Assembly (NCBI GenBank): GCA_005223045.1
Contig: NJBM01000011.1
Coordinates: 62,001-126,000, forward strand
Origin: Planctomycetes bacterium B3_Pla
GTDB taxonomy: Bacteria > Planctomycetota > Phycisphaerae > Sedimentisphaerales > Anaerobacaceae
Direction: 5' to 3'
Length of the DNA: 64,000 bases
A program made the position numbers and the translations under genes. The notes under the pieces were generated by a model. It was not told where the DNA came from. It was given only the letters and a program-made list of their open reading frames with translations, and ran no database searches. Shown here piece after piece: positions 25,873 to 35,163 of this stretch (position 1 is its first letter; each line of letters begins with the position of its first letter).

Positions 25873-27723
25873 TTAGAGAGGCACGATCCAGATGTTCCTG
25901 AACGATACTTCGTTGCCGTGGTCCTGGAGCAGGATCGGTCCCGGTTCGGGGCCTTCGGGCCGGCCTGCGCCGGTTTTGTTTTCCAGCGCCACGTCGTCGT
26001 GGACTAAAACGCCGTTGTGCCAGACGGTGATCCGGGCGTTGTCGGTCTTGGTGCTGCCGTCAAACTTCGCGGCATGAAAAATGATGTCGTAGCTCTGCCA
26101 CCTGTTCGGCATCCTGCATACGTTCTTGTCAGGCGGCCTGGTTTTATAGAGTGATGCACATTCGTTGTACTTGGGCGGCTGGCCGTACGAATCGAGAATC
26201 TGAAGTTCGTAGCGACGCTGTATATAAACGCCGCTGTTGCCCCGGCCCTGCCCTTTGACGTTGGGCGGCGTCTGCGGGATCTTGAACTCGAGATGCATCT
26301 TGAAATCGGCGAAGTCCCGCTTTGTCATTATACTGCCGGACTTAGGTGAAATCTTCATCGTATCGCCGATGAGCTTCCATCCTATGTCCTTACCCTCGCC
26401 GGCTGTCCAGTGCGAGAAGTCAGCACCACCGAACAACATAATCGCGCCGTCGGACGCAACAGTTGCAATCTCAACCTTAGGCGGATGAGCGTAATCGTTC
26501 CAAATCTGCTCGGTTCTCTCGACGTCAACTTTTCCCTCATGGACGTACATGCGATAGCGAAACAGATGGTCCTGACCCGGTTTCATCTCGAAATCGCCTG
26601 TCTGCACCGGCGCCCAGTTGAAGAACACCTCCTTCTCGAATCCGGGCCAGATTCGCATCGCCTCTGGATGGCGGAAATTCTGCGGATTGCTGAAGAACGT
26701 AATGCCCTTCCAATTGCCGTCGGAAACGCCCGCAGCGTCGCACCACCTGGCGCGGGTCGCGTGACCGTCCTTGCGCGTCTTGCCCGTGCTGGTCAGATAC
26801 GCAGCCGTCTCGCTCTTCCAGTCGGCGGTGGCGCGGAAGCCGAAGCCGCCGTAGCGATATTTTTCGAGAAGTAAGGGGCTGTCCGCAACGCATCGCTGAG
26901 ATGAAACAATATCCCAGAGCCAATAACCTGCCCCCGGCCCGCCAATGTTGTAAACACGCACGTCCCAGACCTCTTTGAGCACGATTTTCTCACCGTCGGC
27001 TGTCTGTAGTGCAACGTGATCATGCTCGGCCTGAAAGCCTCCGAAAACCGGTCCGCTGGTCGTCGAAAGAAACCTGTTGAAGCGGACGGTCCCTTGCCCC
27101 GCTTTGAGGTTCCAGAAGTCCACCGCCTTGCCCTCGAACTTGGTCTTGGTCCAGGGCATCCAGATGCCTAAGTGATGATAATGGTCGTCCGGATGAATAT
27201 TCGTCAGTATCGAACCGGATGGCGACCACAAAGGATGAATAAACGCACTGCGGTTGTAAAGCTCGCTCTGGCCAGCCGGCGGCAAAACAACGGCATGATT
27301 GTAGCTCAGGACTTTCGTGCCGTCCTTTTGCAGCTCAAGAACCTTTTTGTCCTGCACTGCGCTGACACCCCGAGCGGCACTGGCATCGCCTTTGAGAAGC
27401 TCGTACTTTCGTTCTGTTCCCGGCTCGGTGGTGCCGGAGAGCACCCACCACAATCGCGGCGGACTGCCGGCCTCGAACTGCACAGGCACACTGAGGCGTC
27501 GCGAACCGTTGACTTCCACCAGGCGAATGTCATCGCCCGGAAAAACCTCCGGCACGCCGCTCAGATCGAGCGACACCGGCGTATCGTTGCGTGTGTAATT
27601 ACCCGCCTCGACCGTGATTGTCCCCAGAGACTCACCGTAAGTGACCGATTGGAGTGAAAAGAGACAACAGGACAAGAAAAAGACAGGAATCAAGCGTATC
27701 AATGTTGAGACGGGCTTTTGCAT
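25873..27723 (-). CDS. exported DUF6807 (PmoA-like) + DUF1080 fusion
   Basis: 616 residues; signal peptide about 1-30. Residues about 35-420 are a PmoA-like DUF6807 domain with LYNRSAFIHPLWSPSGSI, HPDDHYHHLGIWMPW and the YRYGGFGFRATADW motif. Residues about 425-616 are DUF1080, opening with AIMLFGGADFSHW (a degenerate LFNGKDL motif) and containing GRGNSGVYIQRRYELQILDS and PGPILLQDHGNEVSFRNIWI. AAAGGAG precedes the ATG. It is the first gene of the minus-strand island, next to a 231-base divergent gap. The fusion ties the uncharacterised PmoA-like fold to 3-keto-glycoside hydrolysis. Confidence 0.86.
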   Translation of the reverse strand: MQKPVSTLIRLIPVFFLSCCLFSLQSVTYGESLGTITVEAGNYTRNDTPVSLDLSGVPEVFPGDDIRLVEVNGSRRLSVPVQFEAGSPPRLWWVLSGTTEPGTERKYELLKGDASAARGVSAVQDKKVLELQKDGTKVLSYNHAVVLPPAGQSELYNRSAFIHPLWSPSGSILTNIHPDDHYHHLGIWMPWTKTKFEGKAVDFWNLKAGQGTVRFNRFLSTTSGPVFGGFQAEHDHVALQTADGEKIVLKEVWDVRVYNIGGPGAGYWLWDIVSSQRCVADSPLLLEKYRYGGFGFRATADWKSETAAYLTSTGKTRKDGHATRARWCDAAGVSDGNWKGITFFSNPQNFRHPEAMRIWPGFEKEVFFNWAPVQTGDFEMKPGQDHLFRYRMYVHEGKVDVERTEQIWNDYAHPPKVEIATVASDGAIMLFGGADFSHWTAGEGKDIGWKLIGDTMKISPKSGSIMTKRDFADFKMHLEFKIPQTPPNVKGQGRGNSGVYIQRRYELQILDSYGQPPKYNECASLYKTRPPDKNVCRMPNRWQSYDIIFHAAKFDGSTKTDNARITVWHNGVLVHDDVALENKTGAGRPEGPEPGPILLQDHGNEVSFRNIWIVPL

Positions 27724-27954
27724 CGTTGTGCTCCTTTTTACTCAGCTTTTCGTTCCTCGATTTCTTTGGGGCAAAAAGCTGGATTCTAACGCTGATAGCT
27801 CTGTTAAGCAAGCCTTATCTGAGAAATTTTCCTATTGCTGAGAATTCAACATTCTGCTTCTACTTGCGTTCCGGCGGGCTTTCTGTTAGTTTACCTGTTC
27901 GCATGAAGGACCCCTTTTAATCTGAAACACTATGAATACGCAGGGACTGAAACC

Positions 27955-29133
27955 ATGACTCTCAGAATCCGTTTGATTATCGTTCTCTCGATCTTTAGCG
28001 CCGCCCTCGGGGGTGATGTCGCCGCAGGCCCGTACACCGAATGGCAAAGTGGGCCGCCACACGATGCGAACTTCTTTCCAATCGCCGTCTGGCTGCAAAA
28101 TCCCGGCAAGGCGGACAAGTACAAACAGGCGGGCATCAACACGTACGTTGGGCTTTGGAGAGGCCCAACGGACAAACAGCTCGCAGAACTCAGGCAAGCC
28201 GGCATGAAAGTCATCTGCCATCAAAACAAAGCCGGTCTTGAGCACGCAGATGACTCTACGATTATCGGCTGGATGCACGGCGACGAGCCGGACAACGCCC
28301 AGTCACTCGGCAAAGGCAAGGGATACGGCCCGCCGATTCTTCCTGAAAAAATAGTCAATGACTACCACAAGATTCGAAAGGTTGACCCCACCCGGCCGGT
28401 GCTTCTGAATCTTGGCCAGGGGGTCGCCTGGGACGGCTGGCATGGCCGGGGGGTTCGCAAAAACCATCCTGAGGACTATCCCGAATACATCAAAGGCTGC
28501 GATATTGCCTCGTTCGATATCTACCCGGCAGTCCACAGCAAACCGGAGGTCGCAGGCAACCTCTGGTACGTGGCAAAAGGCGTCGAGCGGCTGGTGCGCT
28601 GGACCGAAGGCAAAAAGGCGGTCTGGAACTGCATCGAGTGCACTCGAATCCACAATCCACAGACAAAGGCCACACCGCATCAGGTTAGGTGCGAAGTCTG
28701 GATGTCGCTCATTCACGGCTCGATGGGCCTGATTTACTTCGTGCACGAATGGGAGCCGAGATTCAACGAGTCGGCGCTTCTGAGCGATCCTGAGATGCTC
28801 TCGGCGGTGACTAAGATAAACCGGCAGATTATCGAGCTTGCACCCGTGCTGAACAGCCCGATCATCAGAGATACGGCAGACGTCTCGTCGAGCAACGAAT
28901 CTGTGCCGGTCGCGACTATGGTCAAGAAACACGAAGGCGCGACGTATCTTTTCGCCGTAGCGATGCGGGAGGGCAAGACCACCGCGACATTCGACCTGCA
29001 GAAGCTGCAAGGCAGGACAACCATAGAAGTCATCGGCGAGAATCGAACAATCGCTGTAAAGAACGGCGTTTTCCAGGACATCTTCGAAGCATGGGACGTG
29101 CACATTTACAGAGTTCAGGATACAAAATCGTGA
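27955..29133 (+). CDS. exported glycosidase-like TIM-barrel protein
   Basis: 392 residues with a signal peptide (about 1-24). The fold looks like a beta-galactosidase-type (GH-A clan) TIM barrel: AGINTYVGLW, IIGWMHGDEPDNAQSL, CDIASFDIYPAVHS and VWNCIECTRI place acidic residues where the acid/base and nucleophile would be. A small beta domain ends the chain. No exact glycoside hydrolase family is recognised. It is divergent from the DUF6807-DUF1080 gene, so it may be co-regulated with the island. Confidence 0.7.
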   Translation: MTLRIRLIIVLSIFSAALGGDVAAGPYTEWQSGPPHDANFFPIAVWLQNPGKADKYKQAGINTYVGLWRGPTDKQLAELRQAGMKVICHQNKAGLEHADDSTIIGWMHGDEPDNAQSLGKGKGYGPPILPEKIVNDYHKIRKVDPTRPVLLNLGQGVAWDGWHGRGVRKNHPEDYPEYIKGCDIASFDIYPAVHSKPEVAGNLWYVAKGVERLVRWTEGKKAVWNCIECTRIHNPQTKATPHQVRCEVWMSLIHGSMGLIYFVHEWEPRFNESALLSDPEMLSAVTKINRQIIELAPVLNSPIIRDTADVSSSNESVPVATMVKKHEGATYLFAVAMREGKTTATFDLQKLQGRTTIEVIGENRTIAVKNGVFQDIFEAWDVHIYRVQDTKS

Positions 29134-29196
29134 AGCAAGGCGCGGCTGTGTTTTATGTAGAATACCGAGCTACACCGAATAACGTGGAGGATTATT

Positions 29197-31599
29197 ATGA
29201 TTCTCAAATTGAATCTGTTTCAGTGTCTATTGGTAGCCTTTCTGGTCTCAATACTGCCAGCTTACGCCCAACAAGCAGGACAATCCGAGCGGGAGGCGAT
29301 GTACTACCGCTACCTTGAGTTTCGCTCCTATGTTAAAGGCGGCTCCATCAAGCCCCACTGGATGGCGGACGGCAACAGTTTCTGGTATGTCGAGGGGGAT
29401 CCCAACAACACCATCATCTATAAGGTCAATCCCGAGGCAAACACCAAAACGCCGCTATTTGACACCGCGCGGCTGCGCCAGGCGCTCACGGTCCTGCTCG
29501 GTCACGAGCCACCTTACCAGGGCCTCCCCTTCGACGAATTCACCTTCATCGAAGGCGAGAAAGCAGTGAAGTTCACCGTGGAGGACAAGGAGTTCATCCT
29601 TCATCTCGATACCTATGCGATCACTCGGGCTGCGGCGCTATCCGAGGAAGAAAAGAGCCGGTTGATCCCACAGGTCTCACGCAAACGCTTTGACTTGATT
29701 CACGAATTAAGGGAAGTGCTCTCCCCCGACCGCCGCTGGTTCGCTGGCATCAAAGATCATAACCTCTGGCTGCGCTCCACCACCGACGGGCGCAGCGTGC
29801 AGATTACCACTGACGGCATCAAAGACTTCGAGTGGGGCTTCCTGCAAGCCGATGAGGCTGGCCAGTTGGCCGAGTGGTCGCCCGATAGCTCCAAGCTGGC
29901 CGTAAAGAAGGTGGACAGCCGCAAGGTGGCACCCATACCCATCGTCCACTGGTTGAAGCCGACCGTGGAAGTGGAGTGGGTTCCCTACCCCTTCGCCCGG
30001 TTGGACGGCCCCTTGCGCCAGAGCGAACTGTTCATCGTGGATATCCTCTCCAAACGCAAGGTACGCGTTGACACCGGAGAGGAACCGGATCAGTACATTC
30101 ACATCGTCGGGTGGCGGCCCGACGGTTCCGAGCTGCTTTTCCTCCGGATGAACCGCGTGTTCAAAAAGTTGGAGCTGATGGCTGCCAATCCCGCCACCGG
30201 CTCCACACGGGTGGTCCTCACTGAGATCCAAAAAACCTTCATCTTAGGAGAGCAATTCTCTTACCAATGGCCTGGGCTTATCACATTGCTGGAGGATGGT
30301 AACAGGTTTATTTGGATGTCTGAAAGGGACGGTTGGAATCACCTCTACCTGTATGACATGGACGGCACCCTCATCAGGCGACTGACCGAAGGAACCTTCC
30401 CGGTGTTGTGGGTTGAAGCCCTGGACGAGAAAGCCGGCTGGGTTTATTTTAGTGCCCACGCCGACCGGCAGCGACCCCACGATGTCCACCTCTACCGGGT
30501 GAACTTGCAGGGTGAAGGTTTCATGCGGCTTACCGAGGCGAGCGGCGAGCACAGGATTCGTTTCGCCCCCTCGAAAGAGTTCTTCCTGGATTCCCACTCC
30601 AACTTGGACCGGCCACGCAGGATCGAGTTGCGGCGGGCGGATGGCACACTGCTCCAAACATTGGCGCAAGCCAATATTGACGCCCTCAGGGAACTTAGGT
30701 GGAAGCCCCTGGATGAGTTCGTGGTCAAGGCGGCCGATGGGGAAACCGACCTCTACGGGGTTCTTTATAAACCCTACGATTTCGACCCCGGAAAGAGATA
30801 TCCGGTGATCGAGTGTATTTACGCTGGCCCGCAACTGCGGGTGGTGCCGCACATCTTCATCTCCCCAGCCATAGGGGCGCAGGCGCTGGCCCAGTTAGGC
30901 TTCGTGACCTTCATCGTGAACGGGCGCGGGACACCCGGTCGGGGAAAAGAGTTTCAGGACGTGGTTTATGGCAGCTTCGGCCGCCACGAGATTCCCGATC
31001 ATGTAGCGGTGCTCAAGCAACTGGCCGCAACGCGGCCCTATATGGACCTGAGCCGGGTGGGTATATACGGTCACTCATTTGGCGGTTACTTTACCATTCG
31101 CGCCATGCTGTTGGCCCCAGATGTTTATCACGTAGGTGTTGCATCAGGCGGGTTCGCGGAACCGATAGGCACCCTGGTCGAGTCCTACCTGGGCCTGCTC
31201 CAGGATAACAAAGAGGAGTATGAGTACGCCTCCAATCTTCGCTTGGCGGGAAATCTCAAAGGCAAGTTGTTGCTGCTGGTCGGCACCAGCGAGGTTCTGT
31301 TCGGGTCTAATATGAAGATGGTGGAGGCGTTCATCCGGGCGGGCAAACCTTACGATCTGAATGTGTTCCCCGATCAGGGGCACGATTTCATTGATGATCC
31401 CGAAATTGCTCGCAGGTACTATTGGGATACCCTTCGCCGCTACTTCCAGGAGCACCTGAAACCGGTTCCAACCGTCGAAATTACCAGGCCGGTGGAAGGT
31501 AGTTTCGATCTGGACGAACCTGTGCCCCTAAAAGCAAAAGCGTCTACATCGGCGGACGCCCGGGTGCTTCGCTTAAAGCAGCATATGCACACTTTATAG
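29197..31599 (+). CDS. exported S9-family prolyl peptidase (DPP-IV-like)
   Basis: 800 residues; signal peptide about 1-25. An eight-bladed beta-propeller-type region (about 40-500) precedes an alpha/beta hydrolase domain (about 510-765). The nucleophile is Ser627 in GHSFGG and the histidine lies in FPDQGHDF; the oxyanion tyrosine is in IYAGPQLR. The acid position reads VGTSEV, giving Glu where DPP-IV has Asp. The double-Glu motif of true dipeptidyl peptidases is not visible in the propeller. A C-terminal tail (EITRPVEGSFDLDEPVPLKA) resembles the start of a bacterial Ig-like domain that stops short. GGAGG precedes the ATG. Confidence 0.85.
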   Translation: MILKLNLFQCLLVAFLVSILPAYAQQAGQSEREAMYYRYLEFRSYVKGGSIKPHWMADGNSFWYVEGDPNNTIIYKVNPEANTKTPLFDTARLRQALTVLLGHEPPYQGLPFDEFTFIEGEKAVKFTVEDKEFILHLDTYAITRAAALSEEEKSRLIPQVSRKRFDLIHELREVLSPDRRWFAGIKDHNLWLRSTTDGRSVQITTDGIKDFEWGFLQADEAGQLAEWSPDSSKLAVKKVDSRKVAPIPIVHWLKPTVEVEWVPYPFARLDGPLRQSELFIVDILSKRKVRVDTGEEPDQYIHIVGWRPDGSELLFLRMNRVFKKLELMAANPATGSTRVVLTEIQKTFILGEQFSYQWPGLITLLEDGNRFIWMSERDGWNHLYLYDMDGTLIRRLTEGTFPVLWVEALDEKAGWVYFSAHADRQRPHDVHLYRVNLQGEGFMRLTEASGEHRIRFAPSKEFFLDSHSNLDRPRRIELRRADGTLLQTLAQANIDALRELRWKPLDEFVVKAADGETDLYGVLYKPYDFDPGKRYPVIECIYAGPQLRVVPHIFISPAIGAQALAQLGFVTFIVNGRGTPGRGKEFQDVVYGSFGRHEIPDHVAVLKQLAATRPYMDLSRVGIYGHSFGGYFTIRAMLLAPDVYHVGVASGGFAEPIGTLVESYLGLLQDNKEEYEYASNLRLAGNLKGKLLLLVGTSEVLFGSNMKMVEAFIRAGKPYDLNVFPDQGHDFIDDPEIARRYYWDTLRRYFQEHLKPVPTVEITRPVEGSFDLDEPVPLKAKASTSADARVLRLKQHMHTL

Positions 31600-31672
31600 C
31601 AATAAAAGCTTGCAATCGCTGTCGTTTGTGGCTATGTTTGTATTTCTTGTTCATCATTGAAAGGATCGATAT

Positions 31673-32932
31673 ATGAAGTATGACGTAGCTGATTTTTCGT
31701 TGGCGCCCGGCGGCAAGAAACGGATTCTCTGGGCCGACAACGATATGCCGGCTTTGGCGGCGATTCGCAAACGATTTGCCAAAAGCAAGCCCTTGAAGGG
31801 CAGGAACGTTTCAGCCTGCCTGCATGTGACCGCCGAGACGGCCAATTTGGTCAGAACGCTCAAGGCGGGCGGGGCAAATGTTGTTCTCTGCGCATCTAAT
31901 CCACTCAGCACCCAGGATGACGTGGCCGCTTCGCTTGTGAAGGATTTTAAGATAGCGGTTTTTGCTATATGCAGGGAGAATCGCAGCACTTATTACAAAC
32001 ATATCAACGCCGCAATCGACCACAAGCCAGTGATTACGATGGACGACGGCGCCGATCTGGTCAATGAGCTGCATACCGGCAGAAAGAAAGATGCCGGTCG
32101 GATAATCGCGAGTATGGAAGAGACCACCACCGGGGTCATTCGTCTGCGAGCTATGGCAAACGAGAGCAAGCTGAAGTTTCCGGTCATCGCAGTAAACGAC
32201 GCTGCAACCAAACATTTGTTCGACAATCGCTACGGCACGGGTCAATCAACGGTTGACGGCATCATTCGAGCCACCGATTTCCTGATGGCGGGCAAGAAGG
32301 TTGTCGTGGCGGGCTATGGCTGGTGCGGGCGGGGCTTCGCCATGCGAGCGAGAGGAATGGGAGCAATCGTGATCGTCACCGAGATCGACGCTGTCAAGGC
32401 GCTCGAGGCGGCCATGGACGGCTTCGACGTTATGCCAATGGCAAGAGCGGCAAGAGTCGGCGAGCTGTTCGTAACGCTCACCGGCAACAAACACGTCCTG
32501 CGGGCCGAGCACTTCCGTGCGATGAAAGACAGAGCGACAGTCGCAAACAGCGGGCATTTCGACGTTGAAATAGACATACCGGCCCTGAAGCAACTGAGCA
32601 AGAAGCTGACCCGTAACGTGCGCAACCACGTTGACGAATACATCCTCAAAAACAACAAACGCATTTACCTTCTCGGCGAAGGGCGGCTAATCAACCTCGC
32701 CGCCGCCGAGGGGCATCCTGCCAGCGTCATGGACATGAGCTTCGCAACGCAGGCGCTGCAGACCGAATACGTGATAAAGAAACAGGGCAAACTTTCTATT
32801 GCCGTCCACGACGTCCCGTTGGAGATAGAGCAGCAGGTAAGCAAGCTCAAACTAAGATCAATGTCGATAGGGCTCGACAAGCTGACCCCTGAACAGGTCG
32901 CTTACCTTGCAAGCAGCGGTGAAGGAACATAA
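31673..32932 (+). CDS. ahcY: S-adenosylhomocysteinase
   Basis: 419 residues, the length of bacterial or archaeal-type AdoHcy hydrolases. It hydrolyses S-adenosylhomocysteine to adenosine and homocysteine in the methylation cycle, in the cytoplasm, with bound NAD. Signatures: HVTAETANL, CASNPLSTQDDVAA, FPVIAVNDAATKHLFDNRYG (catalytic Lys/Asp) followed by TGQS, and the NAD loop GYGWCGRGFA. AAAGGAT precedes the ATG. It has no methionine-cycle neighbour here. No SAH riboswitch is evident in the 73-base upstream gap. Confidence 0.95.
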   Translation: MKYDVADFSLAPGGKKRILWADNDMPALAAIRKRFAKSKPLKGRNVSACLHVTAETANLVRTLKAGGANVVLCASNPLSTQDDVAASLVKDFKIAVFAICRENRSTYYKHINAAIDHKPVITMDDGADLVNELHTGRKKDAGRIIASMEETTTGVIRLRAMANESKLKFPVIAVNDAATKHLFDNRYGTGQSTVDGIIRATDFLMAGKKVVVAGYGWCGRGFAMRARGMGAIVIVTEIDAVKALEAAMDGFDVMPMARAARVGELFVTLTGNKHVLRAEHFRAMKDRATVANSGHFDVEIDIPALKQLSKKLTRNVRNHVDEYILKNNKRIYLLGEGRLINLAAAEGHPASVMDMSFATQALQTEYVIKKQGKLSIAVHDVPLEIEQQVSKLKLRSMSIGLDKLTPEQVAYLASSGEGT

Positions 32933-32934
32933 GA

Positions 32935-33024
32935 TTGACTATTTTCTACTTACTATTGACTATTGATAAGGAAAATCGACACAAAAATTCAATAGAAAAT
33001 AATCAATAGTCAATAGTCAATATG
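32935..33024. repeat. AT-rich inverted repeat between ahcY and the membrane-protein gene
   Basis: ACTATTGACTATTGAT on the left pairs with ATCAATAGTCAATAGT on the right around an AT-rich loop. It may stabilise the ahcY message or act as a weak terminator; it also resembles the degenerate AT spacer repeats elsewhere in the window. Confidence 0.55.
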
Positions 33025-33031
33025 TAGGCTT

Positions 33032-34900
33032 ATGGATGATAAAGAGACGGAAAAGACACCAATAGCAGTCTCGAAGTCTTTTATGGCTGTCGGTCCGACG
33101 CTGCACTACAGTCACAAGAACGTCCAGACGTGCTGGCTCCTCGCGATGGCGGCATTTGGTGTAAGCTGCCTTTTTTGGTCGAAGATCGTGACCGGCACAT
33201 TCTGGTCATTCGACGTTCAAGCCCTGACAACGCCCGAGTTCTGGGGTTTGAGCCGGCCTATCCCAACCGGAGTGAGCATATTCGAGTACCCCTGGCAGAT
33301 TCTTGTTTTGGGACTCCTTATGGGCATTTTGGCCATTGTCCCCGTGTTGATTTCACAATTGATGAGCTTTCGCTACAGCGTCTTTTTCATATTGCAGGTT
33401 TTCTTCCTGGCCTGCCTGCCTAAATTTGCGATCTGTCTATTTGTCAGTTGTGTCGCCGTTGCGTGCAGGCCGCTTCGTTTTCGCTCGCGCTTCATCGCGA
33501 TAGCACTATGCGCGGTGCCCCAGCTATTGTATTGGGGATACTTCGGCAACGTCGGGGATGTCGAGCCTATCGTATGGGGATTTTCTTATGCGCCCTGGAT
33601 TTGGGCCTGGCTTGATGCGATGATTATAACTGGATTCGTGCTCGGTATAGGTCATTTTACGCGTTATCGACCCGGCCTGACCTGGATTTTTACTTCCCTG
33701 ACCCTCGTGGTCGCCGTAGTCGTCTTCGAGCTGGCAATCGGTTTCGACGAACTGGACTACAACTTTCATGTGGCTAAGAACAATCCGGAGTATGCCACTG
33801 AGTTCCGCGATCACAGCATAACCGAAGCGCTGGACGATATCATCAGCGATCCCGCAACCCGGAAGTATCTGGATGAGTCTTTTTATCCTGCGGATCCGAT
33901 CGCCAGGCGTGCCGACCTGAAGAAGGAGATCCAGGAACAGTTAAGACACGACCGATGGCCAAACTGGTTTATTGTGCCTGCGGAACTGAGGTACCGGCAG
34001 AAAAAAGACGATATGCTCGAGCAGTACAATCTGTTCATAAGTAAACGCCCCAACAGCCCTCGGATGCCGATAGCTCTTTACTACAAAGCGATTCTGAAAG
34101 AATACAGCCCGGATACAGCTCTGCTCGGGCAGAAGGAAGAATTACACTTCTACAGCGATTACGCGCATGAAAAGGCAAGAAAGATCTGGTGGGAGCTGTG
34201 CCGGGACTTCGCCAACAGCCCGGAGTCGGTCGAGGCAAGATGGCGCAAGGCAAAGCACCAGGCCTGCCGGGGCATGTTCGAGGAGGCAGAGAAGCTTCTT
34301 GCCGAAGCCCGGACTATGCTGGCGACCGAGCAGGCGAAACTGCTCGAAGCAGAACCGGCGCCCTCAGGCGGACTTTTCAGCTTATTTCACCGGCCGGGTG
34401 ATTCGGTAATGACAATACGCAAGTTTAGTGAGCTGCAAAGAAGGACAGAACAGTTGCAGCTTCTTATAAGCTCGGAAAACCGAACCGACGAGCCCGAATC
34501 GGTCGAACGGCTTGCGAAGTTCGTGACGCTCAATCCACATGCTTCCGATTATGCTCAGCGTCTTGACGGACTCCTCGAACAAACCGAAGACGGGGACCGG
34601 CTCCGCGACAATATCCTGCTGGCCCAGGCAAAACTTGACGCCGATGAGCAGCTCAGGGCCGAGAAGCTTCAAGAGCTGCACAAACAACTCAAGCAGACCG
34701 ACGGCGGGATGCTGGCGCTGTACGAGCTGGGGCTGCTGAAGATCAGCTTGTGGCGCCGGCAGGGCCAGGCCAATCCGGAGCTTAAGAAAGAGTATCTGGA
34801 CCAGGCAAGAAAGACTCTGACGAGCTTTTTGGAGTCGTATTCCGACAGCTCCTATGCCGGGCAGGTCAAGAAAAATCTGGATGGCCTGCCTGCCGAATGA
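33032..34900 (+). CDS. polytopic membrane protein with long helical C-terminal region
   Basis: 622 residues; not assigned to a named family. About six membrane helices are visible between residues 33 and 235 (for example WQILVLGLLMGILAIVPVL and LTWIFTSLTLVVAVVVFELA). The remaining ~380 residues are soluble, helical and charged, with a TPR-like cadence (FANSPESVEARWRKAKHQA; MLALYELGLLKISLWRRQGQ) and Leu/Glu-rich coiled-coil-like stretches. It could gather an envelope complex. The ribosome site is weak. A GGDEF gene follows with its own promoter. Confidence 0.75.
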   Translation: MDDKETEKTPIAVSKSFMAVGPTLHYSHKNVQTCWLLAMAAFGVSCLFWSKIVTGTFWSFDVQALTTPEFWGLSRPIPTGVSIFEYPWQILVLGLLMGILAIVPVLISQLMSFRYSVFFILQVFFLACLPKFAICLFVSCVAVACRPLRFRSRFIAIALCAVPQLLYWGYFGNVGDVEPIVWGFSYAPWIWAWLDAMIITGFVLGIGHFTRYRPGLTWIFTSLTLVVAVVVFELAIGFDELDYNFHVAKNNPEYATEFRDHSITEALDDIISDPATRKYLDESFYPADPIARRADLKKEIQEQLRHDRWPNWFIVPAELRYRQKKDDMLEQYNLFISKRPNSPRMPIALYYKAILKEYSPDTALLGQKEELHFYSDYAHEKARKIWWELCRDFANSPESVEARWRKAKHQACRGMFEEAEKLLAEARTMLATEQAKLLEAEPAPSGGLFSLFHRPGDSVMTIRKFSELQRRTEQLQLLISSENRTDEPESVERLAKFVTLNPHASDYAQRLDGLLEQTEDGDRLRDNILLAQAKLDADEQLRAEKLQELHKQLKQTDGGMLALYELGLLKISLWRRQGQANPELKKEYLDQARKTLTSFLESYSDSSYAGQVKKNLDGLPAE

Positions 34901-34946
34901 CGGACACTCCGAGGTCCTTGCCGATTGTCGATCATTGGGATTTGAG

Positions 34947-34974
34947 TTGACTTTCCCGGCAATTGTGTTAGCAT
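34947..34974 (+). promoter_or_regulatory. sigma70-like promoter for the GGDEF gene
   Basis: TTGACT (34947-34952), a 16-base spacer and TAGCAT (34969-34974). It would start a transcript about 110 bases before the short leader frame at 35089. Confidence 0.5.
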
Positions 34975-35088
34975 AGAGATTGGCCGGGGAACGTTTTGTT
35001 GCGCTCAAGGCCTTTTTTATTGCCATGAACCGAACATGAAACAATGGACATGGCGAAGGGTGATTCAAATTAGGAGGTAGCAGGCTTG

Positions 35089-35163
35089 ATGAAAGATGTA
35101 TTCCTTACTACCAAGTCCACACCGAATGCTCTGCCTGGGATTTCGATAGATGAGTGCCGCTGA
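35089..35163 (+). CDS. possible 24-residue leader peptide overlapping the GGDEF start
   Basis: ATG at 35089 follows an excellent ribosome site (AGGAGG, 12 bases upstream) and encodes a 24-residue frame (MKDVFLTTKSTPNALPGISI...) ending at TGA 35161-35163, 14 bases into the GGDEF gene in another frame. The GGDEF ATG itself has no clear ribosome site, so the leader may couple its translation. It could be a chance frame. Confidence 0.35.
   Translation: MKDVFLTTKSTPNALPGISIDECR

Noticed and set aside
24875-27723. Methane or ammonia monooxygenase genes suggested by the PmoA label
   Set aside because: The proteins are exported, soluble and DUF6807-type; no PmoB or PmoC and no membrane helices of a true PmoA.
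31600-31672. SAH riboswitch before ahcY
   Set aside because: The gap is only 73 bases and shows no matching stems or conserved boxes.
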